From the NCBI RefSeq assembly GCF_902764455.1, contig NZ_CACWVY010000002.1:1-64000 (forward strand): DNA of 64,000 nucleotides, given 5' to 3'. Under the pieces are notes generated by a model. The model saw only the letters and a program-made list of their open reading frames with translations. It was not told the DNA's origin and did not search any database. The stretch comes from an uncultured Methanobrevibacter sp. (lineage in GTDB: Archaea > Methanobacteriota > Methanobacteria > Methanobacteriales > Methanobacteriaceae). Shown piece after piece: positions 39,922 through 49,326 of the stretch (the first letter of the stretch is position 1; each line of letters opens with the position of its first letter). The translations under genes were made by a program, and so were the position numbers.

Positions 39922-40575
39922 ATGAAAGAATATGTTATAAATGCAAAGGACATGGACGAGAAAGAATTAAACCGTACCATAAAACAACAGGCTACAAATC
40001 ATGATACACTCCTTATTAATAATCCAGAATCAATGCACAATATCTGTGCAGGCCTAAGTGAAGATGTTGAAATAAAAATAAACGGATCTGCAGGTTATTT
40101 TGTTGGGACTATGGTCAACGGACCAAAAATACACATCGACGGAAATGCCGGTTGGTTTGCTGGAGACAATATGACCAAAGGAGAACTGATTATTGAAGGT
40201 ACCGCAGGTGACGGTGCAGGACAGGGAATCTATGGTGGAACCGTTATTGTAAAAGGAAATACAGGTTCAAGAACCGGAGAAATAATGAAAGGAGGAACCG
40301 TAATAATTGGAGGAAACAGCGGATATATGACAGGACTGTTAATGATGGGCGGCAGACTCATAATACTCGGCGATGTTACCGATGATGCAGGCGAATCAAT
40401 CATGAGAGGTAGCATTTATGTTCTCGGAGACGTGAAAAGCCTAGGCAAAAATGCCACCATGGAAAAAATCACCGCTGAAGATCAAAATGAACTAAAAGAA
40501 ATTCTGACAAAATACGGTTTTGAATTAAGCGACAAAGATTATACAAATTTTAAAAAAATCGTTAATATACAATAG
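39922..40575 (+). CDS. Glutamate synthase GXGXG-domain subunit (archaeal GltB3)
   Basis: 217-aa right-handed beta-helix corresponding to the C-terminal domain of bacterial GltB. Repeated GG/G-rich turns are visible: GSAGYFVGTMVNGPKIHIDG, GTAGDGAGQGIYGGTVIVKG, GNTGSRTGEIMKGGTVIIGG. It has a structural and ammonia-tunnel role. An ATG 6 bp inside the longest frame is preferred, with AAGAGG upstream; the upstream TTG is less likely. Confidence 0.93.
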   Translation: MKEYVINAKDMDEKELNRTIKQQATNHDTLLINNPESMHNICAGLSEDVEIKINGSAGYFVGTMVNGPKIHIDGNAGWFAGDNMTKGELIIEGTAGDGAGQGIYGGTVIVKGNTGSRTGEIMKGGTVIIGGNSGYMTGLLMMGGRLIILGDVTDDAGESIMRGSIYVLGDVKSLGKNATMEKITAEDQNELKEILTKYGFELSDKDYTNFKKIVNIQ

Positions 40576-40586
40576 GAGCTAAAAAA

Positions 40587-41660
40587 ATGAGCGACAATAG
40601 AATAGCTATGGTTGGAACACCATGTGAAATTATGGCAGCATCCAAACTGCAACATTATACCGATAGCCCTATTGATGTTAAACTGGGCTTATTCTGTATG
40701 GAGAACTTTTCATACAAATACTTTGAAAACCTCCTGGAAGAATACGATTTGAAAATGGACGACATAGAAAAATTCCAGATAGAAAAAGGTTATATATTCT
40801 TATTATTGAAAACAAAGGAAACAGTAAAAATACCTTTATCAGTAGCTAAAAGAGTAATCAGAAAGAATTGCAGCATATGTGTTGAACTGACATCAGAGAC
40901 ATCAGATATCTCAATAGGTTCTATTGGATCAGAGGAAGGATGGTCTACATTAATTATCAGAACCGAAAAAGGCGAAGAAATAGTTAACGGAGCATTAGAA
41001 CAAAAGTTCATTGAAGCAAAAGAGCTTAATGAAACACAATTCGAATTACTAAACAGAATTGCAGAAACAAAAATAAGCAAAAATATGGAAGAAATTGAAA
41101 AAAGAGAATTTTTGGCTAGGCCTGTACTATATCAAAGGAATAAATCAGATGATGAAATTGCAAAAGAAATCTCAGAATCCCAATTCTTAGATTTAAAATC
41201 AAACGTTATTGATGTTGGTGCATGTGTTCTGTGCGGAGCATGCGAATATGCATGTCCGGATAACCTAATTACAATTGACGATACAAAACCGATAATGAGA
41301 GGTGAATGCCTAGAGGACTGCCACCTATGCTTTGCGGTTTGTCCAAGAACTTTTATACCTGAAAATTTACGAAATGACAACACAAAAGTAATCGGAGACT
41401 ACATAAAAGTATTGACAGTGAAATCCATAAAACACAGTCAGGGTCAAGACGGTTCAATCGTTACAACATTGCTGGATTACTTATTGGCAAATGGAATTAT
41501 TACTGAAGCAGTCATTGTTGATAAAGAAGATCATTTAGCTTGGAAACCTTATGCAAAGCTAACAAATGCCATTGATGATATCATCAAATCCGGAGGAACA
41601 AAATATTCAGTCTGTCCGGTATTCAAGCCATTGAAAAATATTAAAGAGGAGGCAAATTAG
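40587..41660 (+). CDS. FrhB-like F420/ferredoxin protein with circularly permuted domain order
   Basis: 357 aa. Residues 1-165 match the C-terminal two thirds of FrhB (MVGTPCEIMAASKLQ, GLFCMENFSY, CSICVELTSETSDISIGSIG, EGWSTLIIRT). Residues 210-255 are a 2x[4Fe-4S] ferredoxin (C213, C216, C219, C223; C241, C245, C248, C252). Residues 271-354 match the N-terminal third of FrhB (HSQGQDGSIVTTLLDYLL, SGGTKYSVCPVF). The FrhB halves are thus swapped around the ferredoxin. FrhB proteins bind FAD and coenzyme F420, so this could pass electrons from F420H2 to the synthase. It is coupled to neighbours by an AGGAG site and 11-bp spacing. Confidence 0.85.
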   Translation: MSDNRIAMVGTPCEIMAASKLQHYTDSPIDVKLGLFCMENFSYKYFENLLEEYDLKMDDIEKFQIEKGYIFLLLKTKETVKIPLSVAKRVIRKNCSICVELTSETSDISIGSIGSEEGWSTLIIRTEKGEEIVNGALEQKFIEAKELNETQFELLNRIAETKISKNMEEIEKREFLARPVLYQRNKSDDEIAKEISESQFLDLKSNVIDVGACVLCGACEYACPDNLITIDDTKPIMRGECLEDCHLCFAVCPRTFIPENLRNDNTKVIGDYIKVLTVKSIKHSQGQDGSIVTTLLDYLLANGIITEAVIVDKEDHLAWKPYAKLTNAIDDIIKSGGTKYSVCPVFKPLKNIKEEAN

Positions 41661-43148
41661 ATGTCATTTACTGTTGAGAGAAAAATCGAAATATGCAGAC
41701 AGAGCAATAATAGACCTGGCTGCTGCTGGTATCTGTGTGACAATCCGAAAAAATCAGCATGTAAAAACTGTTACAGCTGCTATTCAAATTGCCCCCACAA
41801 CGTATATGAAGTAATCAATGACGAACCATTACCGATTCGTCAGGAAAATTGTGTTGGATGTAAAATCTGTGAAGAAATGTGTCCGACACATGCAATATAC
41901 GTAAGACCCCTTGTTGATGAAGGAAGAGGAGTCTGGTCAAATTCAACAATGGTTGAAATCAAACGTAAAAGCCAGACAGGATCATATAAAGTGAGAGGTT
42001 GTGGATTAACCCGGAAAATCCCAACATTTGATGATTTAAGCATATTGCCCGCCCAGGTTTCAAGACCTCCGATTGATTCCTACAGAGAAACATGTAAAAC
42101 ATCCGTCGTTCTTGGAGACAGATTTGCTGAAAATCCTATTGAAATAGACACTCCAATTATGATTGGAGCAATGTCTTTTGGTGCATTAAGTAAAGAAGCT
42201 AAAATAGCATTAGCTATTGGAAGCAGCAAAGTTGGATCAATTGCCAATACCGGTGAAGGAGGAATGCTTCCAGAAGAAAGACATTATGCTGATAAATTAA
42301 TTGCACAATATGCATCAGGCCGTTTTGGAGTTTCAGCAAGCTACCTGAATAATGCAGAAGCAGTTGAAATAAAGATAGGTCAAGGTGCAAAATCAGGTAT
42401 GGGAGGACATTTGCTTGCCCATAAAGTAACAGCAGAAGTAGCTAAAGTAAGAAATATCCCAGAAGGAACCTCCGCATTAAGTCCTGCAAGACACATGGAT
42501 ATTGTCGGACCTGAAGACTTGGGTATGAAAATCAATCAGTTAAGAGAAATTACTGACTGGAAAATACCTATTATCGTAAAATTCGCATCAGGCAGAGTAG
42601 AGCAGGACGTAAAGATTGCAGCAAAGGCAGGTGCTGATATTATTGTAGTTGACGGCATGCAGGGCGGAACCGGTGCAGGACCCGAAGTAGTTACAGAACA
42701 TGCAGGTATTCCAACAATAGAAGCTATAGTTAAAGCTGATGATGCACTTAAAGACATTAATTTAAGAAGTGAAGTGAGCCTTGTAGCAGCTGGAGGAATA
42801 CGATCCGGAGCAGATGTTGCAAAAGCAATAGCTTTAGGTGCAGATGCAGTATATATCGCAACTTCAGCATTGATTTCAATAGGATGTAAAGTCTGTCAAT
42901 CCTGTTCTGAGGGCATTTGTCCGAAAGGAATTGCAACACAGGACAGAGTGCTTAGAAGAAGATTAGATCCTATAAGAAAAGGTCAGCAAGTCGCAAATTA
43001 CATTGAAGCAATGACTCAGGAAGTAACATCACTAACCCAGCAAGCAGGAAATACCGATATAGAAAATCTTGAACGTGAAGACCTTGTTGCATTGACTATG
43101 GAAGCTTCACAATTGACTGGAGTGCCGATGGTGAGCAAACAGCATTAA
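41661..43148 (+). CDS. Glutamate synthase, FMN-binding catalytic subunit (archaeal GltB2)
   Basis: 495 aa. An N-terminal ferredoxin-like part (CKNCYSCYSNCPHNVY, CVGCKICEEMCPTHA) precedes the FMN-binding TIM barrel, with PIMIGAMSFGALSKEAKIAL, NTGEGGMLPEE, VVDGMQGGTGAGP and VAAGGIRSGADVAKAIALGA. A cysteine cluster, CKVCQSCSEGICPKGI, matches the 3Fe-4S site of GltB. It converts 2-oxoglutarate plus ammonia from the amidotransferase to glutamate. It begins directly after the FrhB-like gene with GAGGAGG as ribosome site. Confidence 0.96.
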   Translation: MSFTVERKIEICRQSNNRPGCCWYLCDNPKKSACKNCYSCYSNCPHNVYEVINDEPLPIRQENCVGCKICEEMCPTHAIYVRPLVDEGRGVWSNSTMVEIKRKSQTGSYKVRGCGLTRKIPTFDDLSILPAQVSRPPIDSYRETCKTSVVLGDRFAENPIEIDTPIMIGAMSFGALSKEAKIALAIGSSKVGSIANTGEGGMLPEERHYADKLIAQYASGRFGVSASYLNNAEAVEIKIGQGAKSGMGGHLLAHKVTAEVAKVRNIPEGTSALSPARHMDIVGPEDLGMKINQLREITDWKIPIIVKFASGRVEQDVKIAAKAGADIIVVDGMQGGTGAGPEVVTEHAGIPTIEAIVKADDALKDINLRSEVSLVAAGGIRSGADVAKAIALGADAVYIATSALISIGCKVCQSCSEGICPKGIATQDRVLRRRLDPIRKGQQVANYIEAMTQEVTSLTQQAGNTDIENLEREDLVALTMEASQLTGVPMVSKQH

Positions 43149-43175
43149 AACAAATGAATATTAGGAGACAATATT

Positions 43176-45821
43176 ATGGCAGCATTCGAAAGAATCAAAT
43201 CAGGGATTCCCGGGCTTGACGAAGCTTTAGACAACATTCGTTTAGGAGATAACGTGGTTTGGAACGTTACAAACTTAAATGAATTTTCATACTTTGTCAA
43301 TCCTTATGTAAGACAAGCAAAAGAGGATAACAGAAACTTAATATACATTCGGTTTGCCAATCATCCTCCATTAATAGAAATGACAGAAGAAGACTTTAAA
43401 CTGCTTGAAATCGAACAGGAAAATCCTGACACCGAATTTTGCATGATAGAACGTGACGGGATTAAAATATATAAAGTAAATCCCTATAACCAGTTTGAGA
43501 CATTTACCTTAGAAGTTCACAGAATTATAGAAAAGGAAGGATTTGACGCATTTTATGTATTTGACTGCCTAAGTGATCTTCAGGCAGTATGGTCAACAGA
43601 TTTAATGATGGGGAATTTCTTTAAGGTTACCTGCCCATTTCTGTTCCAGCTGGATACCGTAGCATATTTCCCTATTATTCGAGGAAGACATTCATATGAC
43701 GCCATAGCAAAAATTCGTGAAACTACCCAGCTATTCCTGAATGTGTATTCCAATTCACCAGAAGAACTTTATGTTTCTCCTTTAAAGGTATGGAACAGAT
43801 ATTCACAAACCATGTTTTTGGGACATAAGTTCAACCCTCAAACCGGTTTCGTTAAAGTCCTTCAGGACGGCCAGGAAGTAAGCAAATACTATAAGACTAT
43901 CAACGATTCAGACAAATATCAGAACGGACAGATTCTGGACAGCTGGGAAAGGTACATGCTTCAGGTCAGAATGAAGTATGAAGAAGGCGAAAATATCGAT
44001 GACGAGTGCGACAAAATATGTGAGCTGATGATGACCAAAGACGAAAGGATGCTTTCCAAGATTAAGGAATATTTTACCTTTGAAGACTACATTACCATCT
44101 ATGACCGTCGTGTGGGAAGCGGATTGGTCGGAGGTAAATCCTGCGGAATGCTGCTTGCAAGAAAAATAATCGAGAAAAACTGTCCGGAAATATACAACAA
44201 TAGCTTTGAACCTGATGATTCATTCTATATAGGCTCTGATTTATTTTACACTTATATCGTTTCTAATGACCTCTGGGATTTACGAGTAAAACAGAGAACA
44301 CCCGAAGGTTATTATGAATATGGAAAAAAACTGGAAGATGCTCTTAAAAATGGAACATTTTCTGATGAAATAAAAAAAGAATTCATACACATATTGGACT
44401 ATTTCGGACAGAATCCTATCATTGTGCGCTCAAGCAGTTTTCTTGAAGACGGATACGGAAATGCATTTGCAGGTAAATACGAATCAGTATTCTGCGCAAA
44501 TAGAGGAAGTCTTGAAGAACGTTTAGATGCATTTGAAGAAGCTGTAAAAATTGTATATTCCAGTACCATGAATATTTCAGCTTTGGAATACCGGAAATTA
44601 AACGATTTGGACGATACTGATGAACAAATGGGTCTTTTAGTTCAAAGGGTTTCAGGATCATATTATGGAGACTATTTATTCCCTACCGCCGCAGGAGTAG
44701 GTTTTTCATACAGTCCATATTCTCCGCTTCCAGACATGGACAACAGCAAGGGAATGTTAAGACTTGTAATGGGTCTCGGTACAAAGGCTGTTGACCGGAC
44801 CAAAAAGGATTATCCCAGAATAATCAATCTTGACAAACCGGAAGTAACTCTAACAAAAGATATTAAAGAAAAACACAGATATTCCCAGCATTATCTTGAT
44901 GTTATTGACCTTAAAAATATCAATCAGCACGACATCCCCGTTGATGACGGTTTGAAGATAATTCCAAGATATGCTAAAAAAGTTCTGGTTGAGCATGACA
45001 GAGAAGCAGAAAGGATGTTTCGTGACAGAGGACAACGCCGTGAAATTGTATTTGTAAACTGTGAAGGAATTGTAAAAAATCACGAATTCATTGAGGTAAT
45101 GAAAGAAATTTTAAGCACATTGGAAACCGCATATGACTATCCTGTCGACATTGAATATACAGTTAATATCGGAGAGGACAATTCCTTTAACATAAACCTG
45201 CTGCAATGCCGCCCTCTTCAAGTATCAACAAATAACGAATCAATAGAAATGCCTGAAGACAAAAATGTTTTCTTCCATATTAAAGAATCCTCAATGGGAA
45301 TGTCCCGAAAAAATAAAATAGACACCATATGCTATGTCGACCCCCATAAGTATTATGAGTATCCATATGCTCAAAAAAGTTCAATATCCCGTGTGATAAG
45401 TGACGTGAATACCTACTGTAAAAACAATGACAAAACAGCAATTTTAATAGTTCCCGGAAGAATCGGTACATCTTCACCTGAATTAGGTATTCCAGTAGTA
45501 TTTGCAGACATAAGTCATTTCACAGCAATTCTAGAGGAATCATATAGCGAAGTCGGATACATGCCAGAATTATCATTTGGAAGCCATATGTTCCAGGATT
45601 TGGTAGAAGCGGAAATATACTATGGTGCACTGTTTGAAAATGAGAAAAAAATAGAATTCAACAGAGACATGGTATTTGAGCGTCAAAACATCCTAAAGGA
45701 CATCAATCCTAATTTAAATGAGGAAGTATATCAGATGATACAAGTCATAGACTTCGATGAAAATAAAGCGGAACTATACCATGACATGAACAAAGACGAA
45801 ACACTGTGTATTTTCAAATAA
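43176..45821 (+). CDS. KaiC-like / PEP-synthase ATP-grasp fusion protein
   Basis: 881 aa. Residues 1-245 resemble a KaiC/RadA-type fold, starting IKSGIPGLDEALDNIRLGDN, but the Walker A loop (GxxGxGKT) is absent, so this domain should not hydrolyse ATP. About 300-690 is a pyruvate-phosphate-dikinase N-terminal ATP-binding domain: GSGLVGGKSCGMLLARKI, PIIVRSSSFLEDGYGNAFAG, NINLLQCRPLQ. The catalytic His domain and PEP-binding barrel of true PEP synthase are absent. Its substrate is unknown. It is 27 bp after gltB2 with its own TAGGAGA site, so it may be the last gene of the nitrogen operon. Confidence 0.85.
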   Translation: MAAFERIKSGIPGLDEALDNIRLGDNVVWNVTNLNEFSYFVNPYVRQAKEDNRNLIYIRFANHPPLIEMTEEDFKLLEIEQENPDTEFCMIERDGIKIYKVNPYNQFETFTLEVHRIIEKEGFDAFYVFDCLSDLQAVWSTDLMMGNFFKVTCPFLFQLDTVAYFPIIRGRHSYDAIAKIRETTQLFLNVYSNSPEELYVSPLKVWNRYSQTMFLGHKFNPQTGFVKVLQDGQEVSKYYKTINDSDKYQNGQILDSWERYMLQVRMKYEEGENIDDECDKICELMMTKDERMLSKIKEYFTFEDYITIYDRRVGSGLVGGKSCGMLLARKIIEKNCPEIYNNSFEPDDSFYIGSDLFYTYIVSNDLWDLRVKQRTPEGYYEYGKKLEDALKNGTFSDEIKKEFIHILDYFGQNPIIVRSSSFLEDGYGNAFAGKYESVFCANRGSLEERLDAFEEAVKIVYSSTMNISALEYRKLNDLDDTDEQMGLLVQRVSGSYYGDYLFPTAAGVGFSYSPYSPLPDMDNSKGMLRLVMGLGTKAVDRTKKDYPRIINLDKPEVTLTKDIKEKHRYSQHYLDVIDLKNINQHDIPVDDGLKIIPRYAKKVLVEHDREAERMFRDRGQRREIVFVNCEGIVKNHEFIEVMKEILSTLETAYDYPVDIEYTVNIGEDNSFNINLLQCRPLQVSTNNESIEMPEDKNVFFHIKESSMGMSRKNKIDTICYVDPHKYYEYPYAQKSSISRVISDVNTYCKNNDKTAILIVPGRIGTSSPELGIPVVFADISHFTAILEESYSEVGYMPELSFGSHMFQDLVEAEIYYGALFENEKKIEFNRDMVFERQNILKDINPNLNEEVYQMIQVIDFDENKAELYHDMNKDETLCIFK

Positions 45822-46391
45822 TCAGGCCATGATTAAAACACGATTATAATGGAAATTATTTCATTATTAGGGCAGGCGGGTGGGACATATGCCTTTTTAT
45901 TTGATAATTCTTTTAAACAAAAAAGATTTTTCAAATAACGAAAACGTATGACAAAATCTTTGATGTGATTAACGGCCCTATTGAAATTTTTACAATAGGG
46001 CTGTTTCACATGTTTTTTAAGCTATTTTATTTTAATATAAAACCAACATCAAAACCATTTAAAAAAAACAAATTATTGAAAATTCATATATCTTCGATTG
46101 GAAAAGATTGATGAAATAAATAACCCACACCAATATATGAAATTAATAATGATTTAAATTAAAAATTTTAATTAAAAATACAATTTAATGTTACTCAGAT
46201 TTAATTTAAATTAGGTTTCAAAATTAGCAGTACCAAGACCAAGTATAACCTGCTTACAATGATGTTTAAAAAAAATAATGGAGACACAAATTAAATTTAC
46301 CCCATCGTAATTTTAACAGGACCAAATTTTGAATTTTAACAATTTTTTGATTTTTATCCCTTAAAAAGAAAAAAAGGAGAAAAATACTTGT
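45822..46391. other. Intergenic region with terminator-like hairpin
   Basis: 570 bp between the 3' ends of the PEP-synthase-like gene and the OYE-like gene. The first 200 bp hold a GC-rich patch (GGCAGGCGGGTGGG, ~45871-45884) followed by a T run, and the strong hairpin listed separately. The remaining ~380 bp is AT-rich, with no gene, RNA or repeat that I can support. Confidence 0.5.
45973..46003 (+). terminator. Stem-loop, probable bidirectional 3'-end signal
   Basis: GCCCTATTG (45975-45983) pairs exactly with CAATAGGGC (45993-46001) around a 9-nt A/T loop; the stem extends two more pairs (C73-G46003, G74-T46002). A T-rich run follows a little later. It lies between converging genes, as expected of a terminator. 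Confidence 0.5.
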
Positions 46392-47390
46392 TTAATATTT
46401 AAAACAAGTACTAGTCTTTTTAGAATAACAGTTATTGCAACTTTGACAAATTGCAACCCCTTCACCATTAGCTTTCCAGTCAGCCAAAAAGTCAGCCTGT
46501 GCTACAAAAGGTTTAGACATTGAAACAAACTCTACTTTTGAGTTATTAAGCACATCATTGATTTTAGACATTTCCCTTAAAGATCCTCCCAATACGACAG
46601 GAATATCAACAGCATCAATTAAATCATCGACATATATCAAAAATGGATGTTTAACACCTTTATCATAAATCTGTGAAATTGTACGTGCGGTTAACTGGAT
46701 GCTATCTGCACCTGCCTTTTCAAGTTCACATGCAATAGCTATACTTTCATCAGCTGTAATTCCGCCTTTTCTAACATCCCACGGATTGATTCTGCAGCTT
46801 ACATGCATATCCATTGTCTTTTTAATGACCTTGATAATTTCAGCAGAAATTCTAACACGATTTTCAGTATTTCCCCCATATTTATCGGTTCTTTGATTGA
46901 AATAAGGGTTCATAAAACGAGCTAAGTAAAAATTATTTCCCATATTTATTTGAATTCCGTCAAATCCTGCAAATGAGAATTTTTTAGCAGCCATTATTAC
47001 TTCTGCCTGCAATTTTCTGATTCCATCCTGAGATATATCATTAGCCTCCACCTTTTGGTTTTCACCATCATCATAGTAGAAAAATGCCAGTTGACCTAAA
47101 ATTGGAACATCATGATTGTGTGCAATATCAGTAACCATCTTATAATCCTTAATAAAACCTCTGTAATTCAAACTTGTTGAATAAGGGAAAAATCTGTCTT
47201 TATGGTCAAGGGCAAATATCTCAGATACAATTAAACCTGTGCCGCTACCTGCTATTTTTTCATATCTGTCAAATATTGCAGGGGTTAAAAATCCGCCTTC
47301 TTCTGTTTCTGTTTCCCAAGTACCTGTTCTGACTATGCGGCTATTAAGTTTTAAATCTCCAAATTGACATTCATCAAAAATATCCTTCAT
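46392..47390 (-). CDS. Old Yellow Enzyme-family flavin oxidoreductase
   Basis: 332-aa FMN-dependent TIM barrel. RIVRTGTWETETEEGGF at the N-terminus, FAGFDGIQINMGNNFYLARF (the usual H-x2-N is replaced by N-M-G-N), NPYFNQRTDKYGG and NRVRISAEII are typical of NADH:flavin oxidoreductases. Only the barrel is present; the C-terminal Fe-S and NADH domain of dienoyl-CoA reductase types is missing, but a C-terminal cysteine cluster (CQSCNNCYSKKTSTC) remains. Electron donor and substrate are unknown. Confidence 0.88.
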   Translation of the reverse strand: MKDIFDECQFGDLKLNSRIVRTGTWETETEEGGFLTPAIFDRYEKIAGSGTGLIVSEIFALDHKDRFFPYSTSLNYRGFIKDYKMVTDIAHNHDVPILGQLAFFYYDDGENQKVEANDISQDGIRKLQAEVIMAAKKFSFAGFDGIQINMGNNFYLARFMNPYFNQRTDKYGGNTENRVRISAEIIKVIKKTMDMHVSCRINPWDVRKGGITADESIAIACELEKAGADSIQLTARTISQIYDKGVKHPFLIYVDDLIDAVDIPVVLGGSLREMSKINDVLNNSKVEFVSMSKPFVAQADFLADWKANGEGVAICQSCNNCYSKKTSTCFKY

Positions 47391-47455
47391 AAAAAAACAC
47401 TCTCACAAAAAAAGAATTGAAAAAAATAGAATTAAAAAAAAAGAATTTGGGTAAT

Positions 47456-49177
47456 CTATTTGATTACCATTAAAATATCGCCATTACTTACTGCGTCACC
47501 TTCTTCAATAAAGATTTCCTCAACAACACCGTCAACTTCGGATTGAATGTCATTTTCCATCTTCATAGCTTCAATAACACAGATTGTAGAACCTTTTTCA
47601 ACTTTATCTCCAACATTTACGTTGAGTTTGATTATCATACCCTGCATTGTAGAGATAACTCCGCCTTCAATTTCTCCAACAGGTTTGGCTGGTCCGCTTT
47701 CGCCTTCGCCAATTTCCATGAATCCTGTAGGCATGATTTTAACTTCAAAGACATCTCCATCAACTTCAACATTATATTCTGTTGGAATTCCGATAGCTTC
47801 GTTTTCATCGAGAGATACTGGGGGTTTGAGAGGTTCTTCCACACCTTCACCTTTAAGGAATTTAGGAGCGATTGGTGGGTATAATGCATAGGTCAATGCA
47901 TCTTCATCAGATTTGACAAATCCTTCTGATTCACCTTCTGTTTTATATTTGTCAAATTCAGGTTCAAGTAAATCTGCAGGCCTGCATGTGATTACTTCAT
48001 CATCACCAATGACCCTTTTAGCAACTTCCGGATTTACAGGTGCAGGAGGTTTACCGTACATTCCTTTCATGTATTCTTTTACTTCATTGGACACAGTTTT
48101 ATACCTTTCTCCACCTAACACGTTCATTACTGATTGAATACCAACAATCTGACTTGTTGGAGTTACGAGTGGTGGATATCCCATATCTTTTCTTACACGA
48201 GGCATTTCATCCAATACATCACTGTATCTGTCAAGAGCATTTTGCTCTTTGAGTTGAGATATGAGGTTTGAAAGCATTCCTCCAGGAATTTGGTATAACA
48301 ATACATCCGCATCAATACTTTCAGAAATCGGATCAAGGATTCCTGCATATTTCAATTTGATATCATCAAAGTATTTTTTAATATGAGACAATAATTTTAA
48401 ATCAAGACCAGTGTCATAAGGAGTTCCTTGAAGAGCGGCAACAAGACTTTCTGTTGGAGGCTGACTTGTTCCCCATGCAAGAGGTGAAATTGCTGTATCC
48501 AAAACATCAACGCCTGCCTGACATGCAGCATAATAACTGATTGGAGTCATACCACTGGTACAATGACTGTGCAAATCTACAAGCAAATCAGTTTCTTCTT
48601 TAAGTTTTGATACCAATTCATAAGCTGCAGTCGGAGTGATTAAACCGGCCATATCCTTAATAGCTACTGAATCACAGTCAAGTGCTTCCAAATCTTTTGC
48701 CAGACTGACGAAGTCATCGATTGTGTGTACCGGACTTATGGTATAACTTATAGTACCCTGAACATGTGCCCCTTGGTCTTTAGCAACTTTAATTGCTTTT
48801 TCCATGTTCCTAATATCGTTTAAAGCATCAAAAATCCTAAATATGTCAACCCCGTTTTCATATGATTTTTCTACAAATTTGGTAACAACATCATCAGGAT
48901 AATGTTTATAACCAACAAGGTTTTGTCCCCTTAAAAGCATTTGAATAGGAGTTTTGTTAAATTCAGATTTTAATTGCCTTAATCTTTCCCATGGATCTTC
49001 GTTCAAATATCTAATACAAGTATCAAAAGTAGCTCCACCCCAAGCTTCAACAGAGAAATATCCTACATTATCCATCTCCTCAGCAATAGGAATCATATCT
49101 CTTGTTCTCATTCTAGTTGCAAGCAAAGATTGGTGAGCATCACGAAGTGCTGTTTCTGTAAATCTTACTTTTGCCAT
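47456..49177 (-). CDS. pycB: Pyruvate carboxylase subunit B (carboxyltransferase and biotin carrier)
   Basis: 573 aa. The N-terminal carboxyltransferase barrel begins FTETALRDAHQSLLATRMRT, with metal ligands in DLHSHCTSGM, and RGQNLVGYKHYPDD. The last ~70 residues are a biotinyl domain with the acceptor Lys in VIEAMKMEND. Together with PycA, which is not in the window, it makes oxaloacetate for the reductive TCA branch. Preceded by GAGGTGTAATATTA. Annotation as oxaloacetate decarboxylase alpha chain would be misleading in this context. Confidence 0.95.
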   Translation of the reverse strand: MAKVRFTETALRDAHQSLLATRMRTRDMIPIAEEMDNVGYFSVEAWGGATFDTCIRYLNEDPWERLRQLKSEFNKTPIQMLLRGQNLVGYKHYPDDVVTKFVEKSYENGVDIFRIFDALNDIRNMEKAIKVAKDQGAHVQGTISYTISPVHTIDDFVSLAKDLEALDCDSVAIKDMAGLITPTAAYELVSKLKEETDLLVDLHSHCTSGMTPISYYAACQAGVDVLDTAISPLAWGTSQPPTESLVAALQGTPYDTGLDLKLLSHIKKYFDDIKLKYAGILDPISESIDADVLLYQIPGGMLSNLISQLKEQNALDRYSDVLDEMPRVRKDMGYPPLVTPTSQIVGIQSVMNVLGGERYKTVSNEVKEYMKGMYGKPPAPVNPEVAKRVIGDDEVITCRPADLLEPEFDKYKTEGESEGFVKSDEDALTYALYPPIAPKFLKGEGVEEPLKPPVSLDENEAIGIPTEYNVEVDGDVFEVKIMPTGFMEIGEGESGPAKPVGEIEGGVISTMQGMIIKLNVNVGDKVEKGSTICVIEAMKMENDIQSEVDGVVEEIFIEEGDAVSNGDILMVIK

Positions 49178-49326
49178 TAATATTACACCTCTTTTAAATT
49201 CGATTTATAAATAATCTTAAAATATCCAACTATACTATATGTTTTTTGTATTATATAAATTAATTATATAAAAAACTTAAAATGTGAAAAAAATAGTGTT
49301 TTAAAAAAAAAGTAAAGATTGAAAAA

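Noticed and set aside
45975-46001. Small regulatory RNA at the stem-loop after the PEP-synthase-like gene
   Set aside because: A perfect short hairpin between two converging genes is better explained as a transcription terminator.
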